DNA of 64,000 bases from Gordoniibacillus chartarius (GTDB taxonomy: Bacteria > Bacillota > Bacilli > Paenibacillales > NBRC-103111). Position 1 is the first letter of the stretch. The number at the start of each line of letters is the position of its first letter. A model generated the notes under the pieces. That model saw nothing but the letters and a program-made list of their open reading frames with translations, had not been told where the DNA came from and made no database searches. The position numbers and the translations under genes were made by a program. The DNA lies in assembly GCF_042432825.1 (NCBI RefSeq), contig NZ_JBHLWN010000067.1, positions 1-64,000 on the forward strand, in the 5' to 3' direction. Shown one piece after another: positions 16,847 through 24,832 of the stretch.

Positions 16847-18541
16847 TTAGAACACGCGGAACGTCTGCTCCTCCTGCAGCTCGTCATCGTTGCTGTTGCG
16901 CACCGTAACGGTCAGCTTCCAGCTGCCGCCGAACGGGACATACGGGCCTTGAGCCCGGTAGGTGTACCGCTGCAAGTCGCCGTAGGAGGCATCATTCCCG
17001 GTCTTCTCCACTTGCACGACCGGAATGCTGATCGGCGCAATCTCCTTGTTGTCCAAACTGGACAATTGCACGCGTACCTGCTTCGGATCCCCGGCTTCCT
17101 TGGGCAGCCACACGACGGCGGTAACCGTATTGTCCGCACCCGGTACATTCGGTGTAATGGTCGCTGTCACATGGAGCGGCGGCCCCATCTTGTGCCAATA
17201 AAACGGCTCGTTTTGCGGCTTAGGCGGCAAATACGTCAATACTCCGACGGCCAGCAAAATGGCGGCGATCAGCGACACTTCTGCGGTAAGCAGCCGCTTC
17301 ACGCGCATCGGGTCATCGGTGCTTCTGATCCGGAATCGTAAGAAAGCGGCGACGATGACGACGGCGGCGACCAGAACGATTTTGGCGATGAGGGTGTAGC
17401 CCCATTCGGCATACAAAAGATACGACAGCTTCGGGACATAAAGCACGGTCGAGATGATGCCGGTGACGGTAAGCAGAACGATGGACATCAGCGCTGCCGG
17501 AGAGAAACGGCGCAGCAGTCCCATCGTCGTGCTGCGGTCGATGTTCAAGGAAGCGAGGACCGCCCACATCCCGCCTACCCAGACGGCGGCCCCGAGCAAA
17601 TGGACGTAGTCGGCGACAATCGGCCAAGGCTGCGCCGATGCGGCGTTAGCGTGCCCGCTCAAGCTCTTGACCAGCAGCAGTGCGGCTGCCCAAGCGATAT
17701 CGAGGTAGCGGCTGCGTCCGACGACGACTAAGCCGATGAGTCCCAGGGCAAATGATGCGACCCAGTTCAATCCGATCGAAGTCGAAGTAAAGAGCTGGAC
17801 GACCTCGTCCCAGCCTCCTTCCCCGACGTAATCCGGGGCATGCGTAGCAATCAGGAAGAGCAGCGCGATGACATGGACGCGCAGCGTATTCGTCGTCCAT
17901 GTGCGCCAGGACTGCCGGGACTCGCCCGCCGCGGCTTGCACCGCAGTCGGCGTGCCGGAGCTTGCCAGGTGTATCCAGAACGCCCAGCCTGCAGCGGCCA
18001 AGAGCGCCGCGAAATAAATTCCGCGCGACAGAAACTTGCCGGCCTTCTCCACACCGAAGCCATCGGAGAAGCCATGCGCATGTCCGCCGGATGCTGGATT
18101 CGAAGGCACCGTTATCGCTGCTTCAGGGCTTCCGGGGCCGATGGCAAGCGGATAGCTTCCGCTTACCGGATGCCCGTCGGCCGATATGACATGGTACGAG
18201 ACGAGATAAGCCCCTTCAGGCAGCTTCGGCAAAGGAAGACTGACGCCGGTTTGATCCGCGGTCATCACAGCCGCCGCATTCGTTACGGAATCCCCGTCTT
18301 CGTTGTATACTTTAATGTAAAATAGCCCGGCATCCAATCTTTCGTTAAATGTCAGCGTAATGCTCGGCGGCGGTTCGGCCAGACGGGTGTTCGGCTCGGG
18401 TACGGCCGTGACGAGCGAGGCGTGCGCCGATACGCGAAGCGGTGCCGCAATGGCGAGCAGCGTCAGCAGCAGCACCGCAATCGGCAGCGTCCGCCGCCAT
18501 AAAGAATGGTTCCTTCTCCATATGTAATAAATAGCGGTCAC
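16847..18541 (-). CDS. CopC-CopD copper transport/resistance fusion (YcnJ type)
   Basis: A 564-residue membrane protein. After a signal/anchor segment comes a CopC domain with mature N-terminal HASLVTAVPEPN, TLTFNERLD and SYHVISADGHPVSG, the His residues being candidate copper ligands. About eight membrane helices of the CopD domain follow (WVGGMWAVLASL near residue 315), then a C-terminal YtkA-like soluble domain. It should handle copper uptake or export at the membrane. The GTG start at 18541 is only two bases from AAGGAG, which is tight. The partner YcnI is not next to it; a YcnI homologue is encoded at 45984. Confidence 0.88.
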   Translation of the reverse strand: MTAIYYIWRRNHSLWRRTLPIAVLLLTLLAIAAPLRVSAHASLVTAVPEPNTRLAEPPPSITLTFNERLDAGLFYIKVYNEDGDSVTNAAAVMTADQTGVSLPLPKLPEGAYLVSYHVISADGHPVSGSYPLAIGPGSPEAAITVPSNPASGGHAHGFSDGFGVEKAGKFLSRGIYFAALLAAAGWAFWIHLASSGTPTAVQAAAGESRQSWRTWTTNTLRVHVIALLFLIATHAPDYVGEGGWDEVVQLFTSTSIGLNWVASFALGLIGLVVVGRSRYLDIAWAAALLLVKSLSGHANAASAQPWPIVADYVHLLGAAVWVGGMWAVLASLNIDRSTTMGLLRRFSPAALMSIVLLTVTGIISTVLYVPKLSYLLYAEWGYTLIAKIVLVAAVVIVAAFLRFRIRSTDDPMRVKRLLTAEVSLIAAILLAVGVLTYLPPKPQNEPFYWHKMGPPLHVTATITPNVPGADNTVTAVVWLPKEAGDPKQVRVQLSSLDNKEIAPISIPVVQVEKTGNDASYGDLQRYTYRAQGPYVPFGGSWKLTVTVRNSNDDELQEEQTFRVF

Positions 18542-18795
18542 ATCTCCTTAACTATGGTCCCGGCATCGGCACCCGCAGCATGAAGGTTCGAGTAAGCGAT
18601 GCGCGGGCTCGCAAAGGGCGTTGCGGGTGCGCCGGAGCGAGTTGCGGCGATGAAAGCGATCGCCGTCGCCGGCGGCACCTGCAGCAGGCCGAGCGGCGCC
18701 CCGGTCAGCGCCTTCGGCGAAGATCGCCGGCTCTGAGGCGATCCAGCCCCAGCGTCAAATAACATCGGTTTAAGCCAGTTCGCACTAAGCATCAT
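18538..18795 (-). CDS. Doubtful small ORF between DUF2203 and copCD
   Basis: An 85-codon frame rich in Ala, Pro and Ser with no recognisable domain. It overlaps the copCD start by 4 bases and the DUF2203 stop by 4 bases, which resembles operon coupling. Against it, there is no good ribosome site and the composition is like translated GC-rich non-coding sequence. It may be a decayed gene or chance. Confidence 0.2.
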   Translation of the reverse strand: MMLSANWLKPMLFDAGAGSPQSRRSSPKALTGAPLGLLQVPPATAIAFIAATRSGAPATPFASPRIAYSNLHAAGADAGTIVKEM

Positions 18796-19196
18796 TCGGC
18801 CAGCCGCTTTCTACCGGCGTATCCATCCTCAGGGCTGTGATAATATTCGATCGTCGGTTCCCCCGCCTTCCAGCACAGCAGCACTTCCCGCCCTTCCAGC
18901 ATAGCCGGAAAATCGATCAGCCCGATATCGATATCTTTAATCTGAATTCCCTTCTCAAAAAACTGCCGAATCGAGCTTTTCGCCTCAAATTGGAGAAACT
19001 CCAGCTCACATTCCAGCAGGAAAAACGGATCTTCTCCTTCCTGCCTGCTCAGCTCCCCGTAAGCATATTGCTCTTTGCGCAGCCTGAGCTCCGCATATCC
19101 GCGCTCAAACGCCCGCTTCGTTTCCTGCAGCTTGGCCAAATCCTCACGTACGAAAGGCAGCATGGCCCGAGCCTCTTCCAGCGTAAAATAACGCAT
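18792..19196 (-). CDS. DUF2203 family protein
   Basis: A 134-residue protein beginning MRYFTLEEARAMLP with an alpha-helical first half and the family's closing block FPAMLEGREVLLCWKAGEP followed by YYHSPEDG. DUF2203 has no established function; the conserved Trp/Glu/His stretch hints at ligand or metal binding. The start at 19196 has GGAGG 8-9 bases upstream; a longer frame to 19259 lacks this. It is divergent from phzF across about 160 bp. Confidence 0.8.
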   Translation of the reverse strand: MRYFTLEEARAMLPFVREDLAKLQETKRAFERGYAELRLRKEQYAYGELSRQEGEDPFFLLECELEFLQFEAKSSIRQFFEKGIQIKDIDIGLIDFPAMLEGREVLLCWKAGEPTIEYYHSPEDGYAGRKRLAE

Positions 19197-19313
19197 CGTC
19201 ACAAACCTCCAGTGAATCCGTCGTAATCGTGAACAATATTTTCCTGGCGGTCTCCACATATTACCTACTGACAGTTTACTATAAAAATCGTGACGAATCC
19301 AAAGTCGAACTAT

Positions 19314-19321
19314 GCTACAAT
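19314..19321 (+). promoter_or_regulatory. Extended -10 promoter of the phzF-like gene
   Basis: TGCTACAAT (TG-n-TACAAT, hexamer at 19316-19321) lies 33 bases before the GTG start. No clear -35 is visible, consistent with an extended -10 promoter. Confidence 0.45.
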
Positions 19322-19353
19322 GGAACGAAATTCGTAAATAGGAGATGTTTGCC

Positions 19354-20241
19354 GTGCCAACAATCCCCTTCTCTATCGTCGACGTATTTGCCGAGCAGCG
19401 TTATGCGGGCAACCAGCTGGGTGTATTTCGCCGGGCAGCCGGCTTGACCACGGAACATATGCAGAGGATTGCCAAGGAGCTGAACTTCTCCGAGACAACG
19501 TTTATTTTATCGGACGAGCCGCGTGACGGGGGCTATGACGTTCGCATTTTCACACCGGAACGAGAAATCCCGTTCGCCGGTCATCCGACTCTTGGGACAG
19601 CCCACTATATCCGTAAAAATATTATCGGTCATGACGTCCCGGAGGTCATCCTGAACCTTGGCGTCGGCCCTATCCCGGTAAAGTGGGAAAACGACGGCGG
19701 CGGACTGGCCTGGATGACGCAGAAGCCGCCCGGTTTCGGCACGAGGTTCACTCGGGAAGAAATCGCATCGCTATTCGGCCTGGAACCGGCCCAGATTGAC
19801 GAGCGCTTTCCTGTGCAGGAAGTGTCGACAGGACTTCCTTCGTTAATCGTACCGCTGAGGCAGGTTAGCGACGTGCAAGCATGCCGTGTCAACATTGAAC
19901 GATATGCCGAATTTAGACCAAGGCTGCAGTCCGAAACGCTGCTCGTATTCGCTCCAGGCGCTTTGGAGCCCGGCAACGACCTGCACGCACGGGTCTTTGT
20001 GCCGTCGCTGGGCGTTCCCGAGGACCCGGCTACCGGCAGCGCGGCGGGCAACCTTGCCGGATATCTCGCTCGCCATCGCTATTTCGGCATCCCGGACGTG
20101 GACTTACGTATGGAGCAGGGCTATGCTCTGGGCAGGCCGTCTCTGCTGTATTTACGCAGCCGGGATGCGGATGACGGCCGCGTTCACGTACAAGTCGGCG
20201 GCAAAACCTTCGACATCGCTAACGGAGAATGGCCGGTCTAA
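19354..20241 (+). CDS. PhzF-family isomerase/epimerase
   Basis: A 295-residue protein with the two-lobed PhzF fold. N-terminal VDVFAEQRYAGNQLGVF and LNFSETTFIL (with the catalytic Glu) lead to FTPEREIPFAGHPTLGTAH; the second lobe carries EDPATGSAAGNLAGYLA. Family members isomerise dihydro-aromatic acids or act as uncharacterised epimerases. The start is taken as GTG at 19354 (GGAG at spacing 9); an ATG at 19345 is too close to that site. It is a single gene whose 3' end faces the 52-bp hairpin array. Its substrate is unknown. Confidence 0.85.
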   Translation: MPTIPFSIVDVFAEQRYAGNQLGVFRRAAGLTTEHMQRIAKELNFSETTFILSDEPRDGGYDVRIFTPEREIPFAGHPTLGTAHYIRKNIIGHDVPEVILNLGVGPIPVKWENDGGGLAWMTQKPPGFGTRFTREEIASLFGLEPAQIDERFPVQEVSTGLPSLIVPLRQVSDVQACRVNIERYAEFRPRLQSETLLVFAPGALEPGNDLHARVFVPSLGVPEDPATGSAAGNLAGYLARHRYFGIPDVDLRMEQGYALGRPSLLYLRSRDADDGRVHVQVGGKTFDIANGEWPV

Positions 20242-20321
20242 CCGGCTTTTTCATCGTTTTCTTAAACGAGCCTAGCTGCTTCGTACCGCCAAAATGATGC
20301 AGCCTATACCTCGTGACACGA

Positions 20322-21281
20322 TAACGCCCTTTTGGACCTTGTTGTGCGGCGGCGGGGCCCCGGCTTCCCTTAACAACGCCCTTTTGGGCCTTGTTGTGCG
20401 GCGGAGGGCCCTCGGCTCACCTCAACAACGCCCTTTTGGGCCTTGTTGTGCGGGTGCGGGTCCCCGGCTCACCTCAACAACGCCCTTTTGGGCCTTGTTG
20501 TAGGGCGGCGGGCCCCCGGCTCACCTCAACAACGCCCTTTTGGGCCTTGTTGTGCGGCGGAGGGCCCCCGGCTCACCTCAACAACGCCCTTTTGGGCCTT
20601 GTTGTGCGGCGGCGGGCCCTCGGCTCACCTCAACAACGCCCTTTTGGGCCTTGTTGTAGGGCGGCGGGCCCCCGGCTCACCTCAACAACGCCCTTTTGGG
20701 CCTTGTTGTGCGGCGGCAGGCCCCCGGCTCACCTCAACAACGCCCTTTTGGGCCTTGTTGTGCGGCGGAGGGCCCCCGGCTACCCCTAACAACGCCCTTT
20801 TGGGCCTTGTTGTGCGGCGGAGGGCCCCCGGCTACCCCTAACAACGCCCTTTTGGGCCTTGTTGTGCGGTGGCGGGCCCCCGGCTTCCCCCTACAACGCC
20901 CTTTTGGGCCTTGTTGTGCGTCGGCAGGCCCCCGGCTCACCTCAACAACGCCCTTTTGGGCCTTGTTGTGCGTCGGCAGGCCCCCGGCTACCCCTAACAA
21001 CGCCCTTTTGGGCCTTGTTGTGCGGCGGCGGGCCCTCGGCTCACCTCAACAACGCCCTTTTGGGCCTTGTTGTAGGGCGGCGGGACCCCGGCTTCCCCCT
21101 ACAACGCCCTTTTGGGCCTTGTTGTAGGGCGGCGGGACCCCGGCTTCCCCTAACAACGCCCTTTTGGGCCTTTGTTGTAGGGCGGCGGGACCCCGGCTTC
21201 CCCCTACAGCGCCCTTTTGGGCCTTGTTGTGCGGCGGCAGGCCCCCGGCTCACCTCAACAACGCCCTTTTGGGCCTTGTTG
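20322..21281. repeat. Tandem array of nineteen 52-bp hairpin units
   Basis: Nineteen units with a period of 52 bp (51-53 at three joints). Each holds the near-invariant core AACGCCCTTTTGGGCCTT within a longer inverted repeat: CAACAA-C-GCCC pairs with GGGC-C-TTGTTG around a TTTT loop. The remaining 29 bp between cores are GC-rich and vary as mixed modules (TGCGG, TAGGG or TGCGT at the left; CTCACCTCAA, CTACCCCTAA or CTTCCCCCTA at the right). Core starts are near 20325, 20378, 20429, then every 52 bp to 21262. The array lies between the convergent phzF and GGDEF genes. Open frames across it reflect the period, not a gene. Confidence 0.95.
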
Positions 21282-21299
21282 TGCTGCACGAAAGTAGTG

Positions 21300-21545
21300 T
21301 GTAAGTGGTAGCATGTAGGTAGTATCCTGTAAGTGGTTGCGTGTAGGTAGTTGCGTGTAGGTAGTTGCGTGTAGGTAGTTGCGTGTAGGTAGTTGCGTGT
21401 AGGTAGTTGCGTGTAGGTAGTTGCGTGTAGGTAGTTGCGTGTAGGCGGCAAGCATCTAGGCTGTATCATGTAGGTGCTTGCATGTTGATGGTTGCATGTA
21501 GGTGCTTGCATGTAGGTGCTTGCATGTAGGTGGTTGCATGTTGGG
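21300..21545. repeat. 14-bp tandem repeat array, partly degenerate
   Basis: Seven near-perfect copies of GTAGGTAGTTGCGT at 21343-21440, flanked on both sides by degenerate copies (such as GTAGGTGCTTGCAT) from about 21300 to 21545. It abuts the 52-bp array but shares no sequence with it. Confidence 0.85.
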
Positions 21546-21740
21546 GGTTGCGTATAGGTGGTGCCGCCGTGCACATGCAGACGTGCGATACAGCCGCATA
21601 GGTGCAGCCATGTAGGCCCAGCCGTGCACGTGCAGCCGTGTAAATGAACCGGCATCCATGCACACAGCAAACCACAAAAAAACAGGCCCTTCCCGGTCAG
21701 TTGATCACATCCTCAACCGAACCAATCGGGCCCGCCAAAG
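21546..21740. other. Non-coding tail of the satellite region
   Basis: Decayed traces of the 14-bp motif (GCATG/GTAGG words) continue to about 21640; then ordinary intergenic sequence up to the end of the GGDEF gene. No gene or clear terminator seen. Confidence 0.5.
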
Positions 21741-23495
21741 CTATAAATCAAGCAGCCGCTTCACGCGCAGGTCGAGCTCGACGAGCGAGAACGGCTTCGG
21801 CAAATAATCGTGCGCACCGAGCTCGTAGCCGCGGGCGATATCGTCATCCTTTTTCCGCCCGGACAGCATCATGACTTTCGTCTGCTCATGGTCCGTCGTC
21901 CCTCCGGCCAGGTGCCTCCGATGAAGCCGCTCCAGCACCTGAAGTCCGTCCATGCCCGGCATGCTGCCGTCCAAGATGCACAGGTCGAACGGCCGGGAAA
22001 CCAGCAGCTCATACGCCTCGTCCCCATTGCCCGTCTCTACGATGTTAAGCGGCATCTCCAGCTCGCGCAGACGACCGATCACGATGGAACGCAGAATCAT
22101 ATCGTCATCGGCGACCAATACGTTACGACGGACAGCCTCCGACGATGACGTCCCGGCCCAGGGGTCAATCTGCTCCTCCGAGCCTATGCCGGCCTCCCTG
22201 GCGAGCAGCACCCGATTCCGCCCTTCCTGCTTGGCTTCGTACATCGCTTGATCCGCAGCCTGAAGCCAATCCTTGACCGACTGACCCGGCTTCCACTCTG
22301 CGATACCGGCGGAGAAGGTGATGCGATATTCGTTTCCATCGTTCTGAGCGGCGGGGTTGTCCCGAACCTGCTGCAAAATGTGCTGAACGACCTGCTTCGC
22401 CTGCTCCCCATCCGTATTGGGCATTGCAATGACATACTCTTCCCCGCCGAAACGAGCCAGCAAATCCGTCGCTCTTAGTCTCTGCTGGACGATATGCGAT
22501 AAGCCCTGCAGCACCAAATCCCCGATATGGTGCCCGTACGTATCGTTAATCGACTTAAATTTATCGATGTCCAGGAACGCAATCGAAAGCGGCGCCGGAT
22601 AACGTTCAGCCCGCTGCAGCTCAAGCTTGATCTGATTGTCAAAATATAACCGGTTATACACCCCCGTCAGCGGGTCGCGAAACGCCAGCTGTTCGAAGCT
22701 CTCCGTCCGCTTCAGCAATCTGTAGATGCGAGCCGCAAGCTCCTCGTATTGAAACGGCTTGGTAACATAATCATCGGATCCCATATAGAAGCACCGCACT
22801 TTGTCCGACACATCCTCGCGCCCGGACAGTACGATGGTCGGAATCCATTGCAGCGTCGGATCCTCCTTCAACAACTCGAACAGCTCGTAGCCCGATTTCG
22901 GATGCATAACCAGATCAAGCGTTATCAAGTCGAAAGCTTGCTCGCGCAGCAGCCGTATGGCCGTATCCACATCGGCCGCTTCCGACACCTCGTAGCCGTC
23001 TGCGTTCAGCCTGCTCACCAGATAGGAGCGGAGTGTATCATCGTCGTCGATTACAAGGAGCCGGCCCTTGTGCGCTCCTCCGGAGAGCTGCCTCGCCTTC
23101 ACCTTCTGCTTGTCCATCTCATATTCAACTTTGGAAATGTCGAATTCCCGTCTCAGATCGCTTATCAAACCCGACGTTCCTGCGAGACTGTGCCGGTACA
23201 GTCTCCGCTTCGAGTGTTCCGTACGGCACCCCTCGCCTTCCGGCTCCTGCGTCCACTCCCACAGCTGCGTAAGCCGCTCCGCCACTTTGCCGATGCGGGC
23301 AAACCCGAACATCGCGGCCGAACCTTTCAGCGTATGGACGATTCGATATAATGCCAGCGCGCTCTCGTCGAACGAGGCCGGCTCCTCCGACAGCCTCAGT
23401 TCCAGCAGCTCCAGCCGCTTGAGCTGGCTCTCCAGCTCGTTTACGAACAGCCTCTGCACTTCGCGCATGAGCCGATTGTTTGAATCCGTGTGCAC
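21741..23495 (-). CDS. Hpt-REC-GGDEF-REC diguanylate cyclase
   Basis: A 584-residue signalling protein in four parts. An Hpt domain has its His in IVHTLKGSAAMFGF (about residue 54). REC1 (about 148-265) has acidic DDDD, phospho-Asp in ITLDLVMHP and Lys in VTKPF. A GGDEF domain (about 285-440) has DPLTGVYNRLYFD and an intact GGEEY active site, so it should make c-di-GMP. REC2 (about 465-584) has ILDGSMPGMDG and PKPFS. No DNA-binding or membrane part. The start is GTG at 23495. It lies 24 bp after the single REC protein, probably in one operon, suggesting a local phosphorelay that tunes c-di-GMP. The partner kinase is not adjacent. Confidence 0.9.
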   Translation of the reverse strand: MHTDSNNRLMREVQRLFVNELESQLKRLELLELRLSEEPASFDESALALYRIVHTLKGSAAMFGFARIGKVAERLTQLWEWTQEPEGEGCRTEHSKRRLYRHSLAGTSGLISDLRREFDISKVEYEMDKQKVKARQLSGGAHKGRLLVIDDDDTLRSYLVSRLNADGYEVSEAADVDTAIRLLREQAFDLITLDLVMHPKSGYELFELLKEDPTLQWIPTIVLSGREDVSDKVRCFYMGSDDYVTKPFQYEELAARIYRLLKRTESFEQLAFRDPLTGVYNRLYFDNQIKLELQRAERYPAPLSIAFLDIDKFKSINDTYGHHIGDLVLQGLSHIVQQRLRATDLLARFGGEEYVIAMPNTDGEQAKQVVQHILQQVRDNPAAQNDGNEYRITFSAGIAEWKPGQSVKDWLQAADQAMYEAKQEGRNRVLLAREAGIGSEEQIDPWAGTSSSEAVRRNVLVADDDMILRSIVIGRLRELEMPLNIVETGNGDEAYELLVSRPFDLCILDGSMPGMDGLQVLERLHRRHLAGGTTDHEQTKVMMLSGRKKDDDIARGYELGAHDYLPKPFSLVELDLRVKRLLDL

Positions 23496-23519
23496 GACCT
23501 CAATGCCTCCCGTCCGTTT

Positions 23520-23894
23520 CTACGCTGCCAGCAGCTGCTTCACGACCTCGATCAGCTGCAACGGACTGAATGGCTTAACAATGTATCGGGTGACACCTGC
23601 CGCTTTAGCCTTCTCCTTGTCCTTCTCCAGCGCTTTGGCCGTTAAAATAATCACGGGCAGGTCCCGGTTCGGACCGCACCCGGCGCGCAGCCATTCGCAC
23701 ACTTCCACGCCCGTCTTCTCCGGCATCATATAATCAAGAATGACGAGATCGTATTGCTCCAGTTCGAGTAGCTTCTGCGCTTCGCCGCCGTCCTCCGCTT
23801 CCGTAATCTCGTAGCCTTCCTCGGCCAACGTCTCCGTAATGAGATACCGCAGCGCCATCTCATCATCTGCAAGCAGTATTTTCTTCATCGTCAT
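23520..23894 (-). CDS. Single-domain response regulator (CheY-like)
   Basis: A 124-residue receiver domain: LLADDEMALRYLI with the acidic pair, phospho-Asp in LVILDYMMPEKTG, the switch Thr in ILTAKA and the Lys in VKPFSP. There is no output domain. The start at 23894 follows AGGAG by 7 bases; another ATG two codons later is possible. It precedes the Hpt-REC-GGDEF-REC gene by 24 bp and could pass phosphate to or from its Hpt domain. Confidence 0.88.
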   Translation of the reverse strand: MTMKKILLADDEMALRYLITETLAEEGYEITEAEDGGEAQKLLELEQYDLVILDYMMPEKTGVEVCEWLRAGCGPNRDLPVIILTAKALEKDKEKAKAAGVTRYIVKPFSPLQLIEVVKQLLAA

Positions 23895-24017
23895 ACACGA
23901 TCTCCTTAACGCCAATAATTAACGTCATTATATCATGAATCGGATATCTATAAAGCTGTTATTTTCCGAAAATTCTACCACCTTCGCCATCGTTCGACAA
24001 ACACGCCGACATTTCTT

Positions 24018-24386
24018 TTAACGCTTCCGCCAGCTGCCGCACGAAATAAGCGGACAGCCTCGACTGTCCGCCCACACATATACCCAGCCGCGCATATCCG
24101 ATGCGGCATCCTCCGCTTCAACCCGCTCATAGTCGTTGCCCGGATGGCTTGGACCGAAATACTCCTCCAGCGCATCCATCGCGGCCAACCCTTCTTCCGT
24201 TACCTTCAGCCAGACTCCCTCGACCGGCGGAGCCGCCTTGTCAAGCACGAGTCCTGGATACGGACCGTAATCGTACAGCCAACCCCGAACCGCACCGGCC
24301 TTCGGCTCCGCCGTCACATAGGGCGCGGCGATATGATGGTTGCGTTCCCCAGGCAGCAGCGTCCCGTATACGAAAACATAACACAT
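24018..24386 (-). CDS. Gamma-glutamylcyclotransferase-like (AIG2/GGCT) protein
   Basis: A 122-residue protein starting MCYVFVYGTLLPGERNH, the substrate-loop signature of the GGCT/AIG2 family. The catalytic Glu region follows in ALEEYFGPSHPGNDYERV, and RGWVYVWA matches the C-terminal strand. Family enzymes cyclise gamma-glutamyl groups to 5-oxoproline; 5-oxoprolinase genes lie 7 kb away, though a link is only suggestive. ATG 24386 is preceded by AGGCGGG; a GTG at 24422 overlapping the upstream gene is an alternative start. Confidence 0.8.
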   Translation of the reverse strand: MCYVFVYGTLLPGERNHHIAAPYVTAEPKAGAVRGWLYDYGPYPGLVLDKAAPPVEGVWLKVTEEGLAAMDALEEYFGPSHPGNDYERVEAEDAASDMRGWVYVWADSRGCPLISCGSWRKR

Positions 24387-24409
24387 ACCGTTACCCGCCC
24401 GCCTTTCAC

Positions 24410-24826
24410 TTAAGCCAACCACTGCGATGCAACGCTCAGCACATAGCCCAGCAGCGTGCCCAGCACAAGACCGCCGAGCACTTCGATGCGGTTGTGCCCC
24501 ATGCTTTCGCGCAGCTTCTTCTCGCTCGCCGGATTCAGCTCGTTCAGCCGCTTGGCATGGAAACCGACGTGGCGGCGCAGACCCGTCGCGTCGATAATAA
24601 CGATAAACGTAATCGCCGCACCTAGGCTGAACATGGCCGTGTCAAAGCCTTCGCGGAATCCGATCAGCATCACGGTCGTTGTCATGATCGACGTATGATT
24701 GCTCGGGAAGCCGCCGTTGCCGATTCTCTCCTTCGCGTTGCCGAACCGCAGCTGATTAATGATGAATTTGAGCGTCCCTGCGCACAACCACGCCAAGAAG
24801 GGAGCAATAATATACACGGCTTTCAC
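24410..24826 (-). CDS. Divergent PAP2 family membrane protein (DUF212, YuiD-like)
   Basis: A 138-residue protein with about four membrane helices and the family's conserved GGFPSNHTSIMTT and FIVIIDATGLRRHVGFHAK blocks, which correspond to acid-phosphatase/haloperoxidase phosphate-binding residues (Ser-Asn-His, Arg-Arg-His). It likely hydrolyses a lipid or polyprenyl (pyro)phosphate, but the family is not biochemically settled. It follows the GT-C-like gene by 6 bp in the same direction, so it probably belongs to the lipid-linked sugar operon. Confidence 0.82.
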   Translation of the reverse strand: MKAVYIIAPFLAWLCAGTLKFIINQLRFGNAKERIGNGGFPSNHTSIMTTTVMLIGFREGFDTAMFSLGAAITFIVIIDATGLRRHVGFHAKRLNELNPASEKKLRESMGHNRIEVLGGLVLGTLLGYVLSVASQWLA

Positions 24827-24832
24827 TCTCCA

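Noticed and set aside
20322..21281. CRISPR array
   Set aside because: Regular repeat/spacer geometry is present, but the spacers are variants of each other, the period is only 52 bp with a hairpin core, and there is no cas gene or leader.
20294..21670. Several overlapping reading frames of 70-209 codons on both strands across the satellite region
   Set aside because: They are by-products of tandem repeats with periods of 52 and 14 bp; the frames repeat every three units, have no ribosome sites and encode only low-complexity Pro/Gly/Cys or Thr/Tyr/His repeats.
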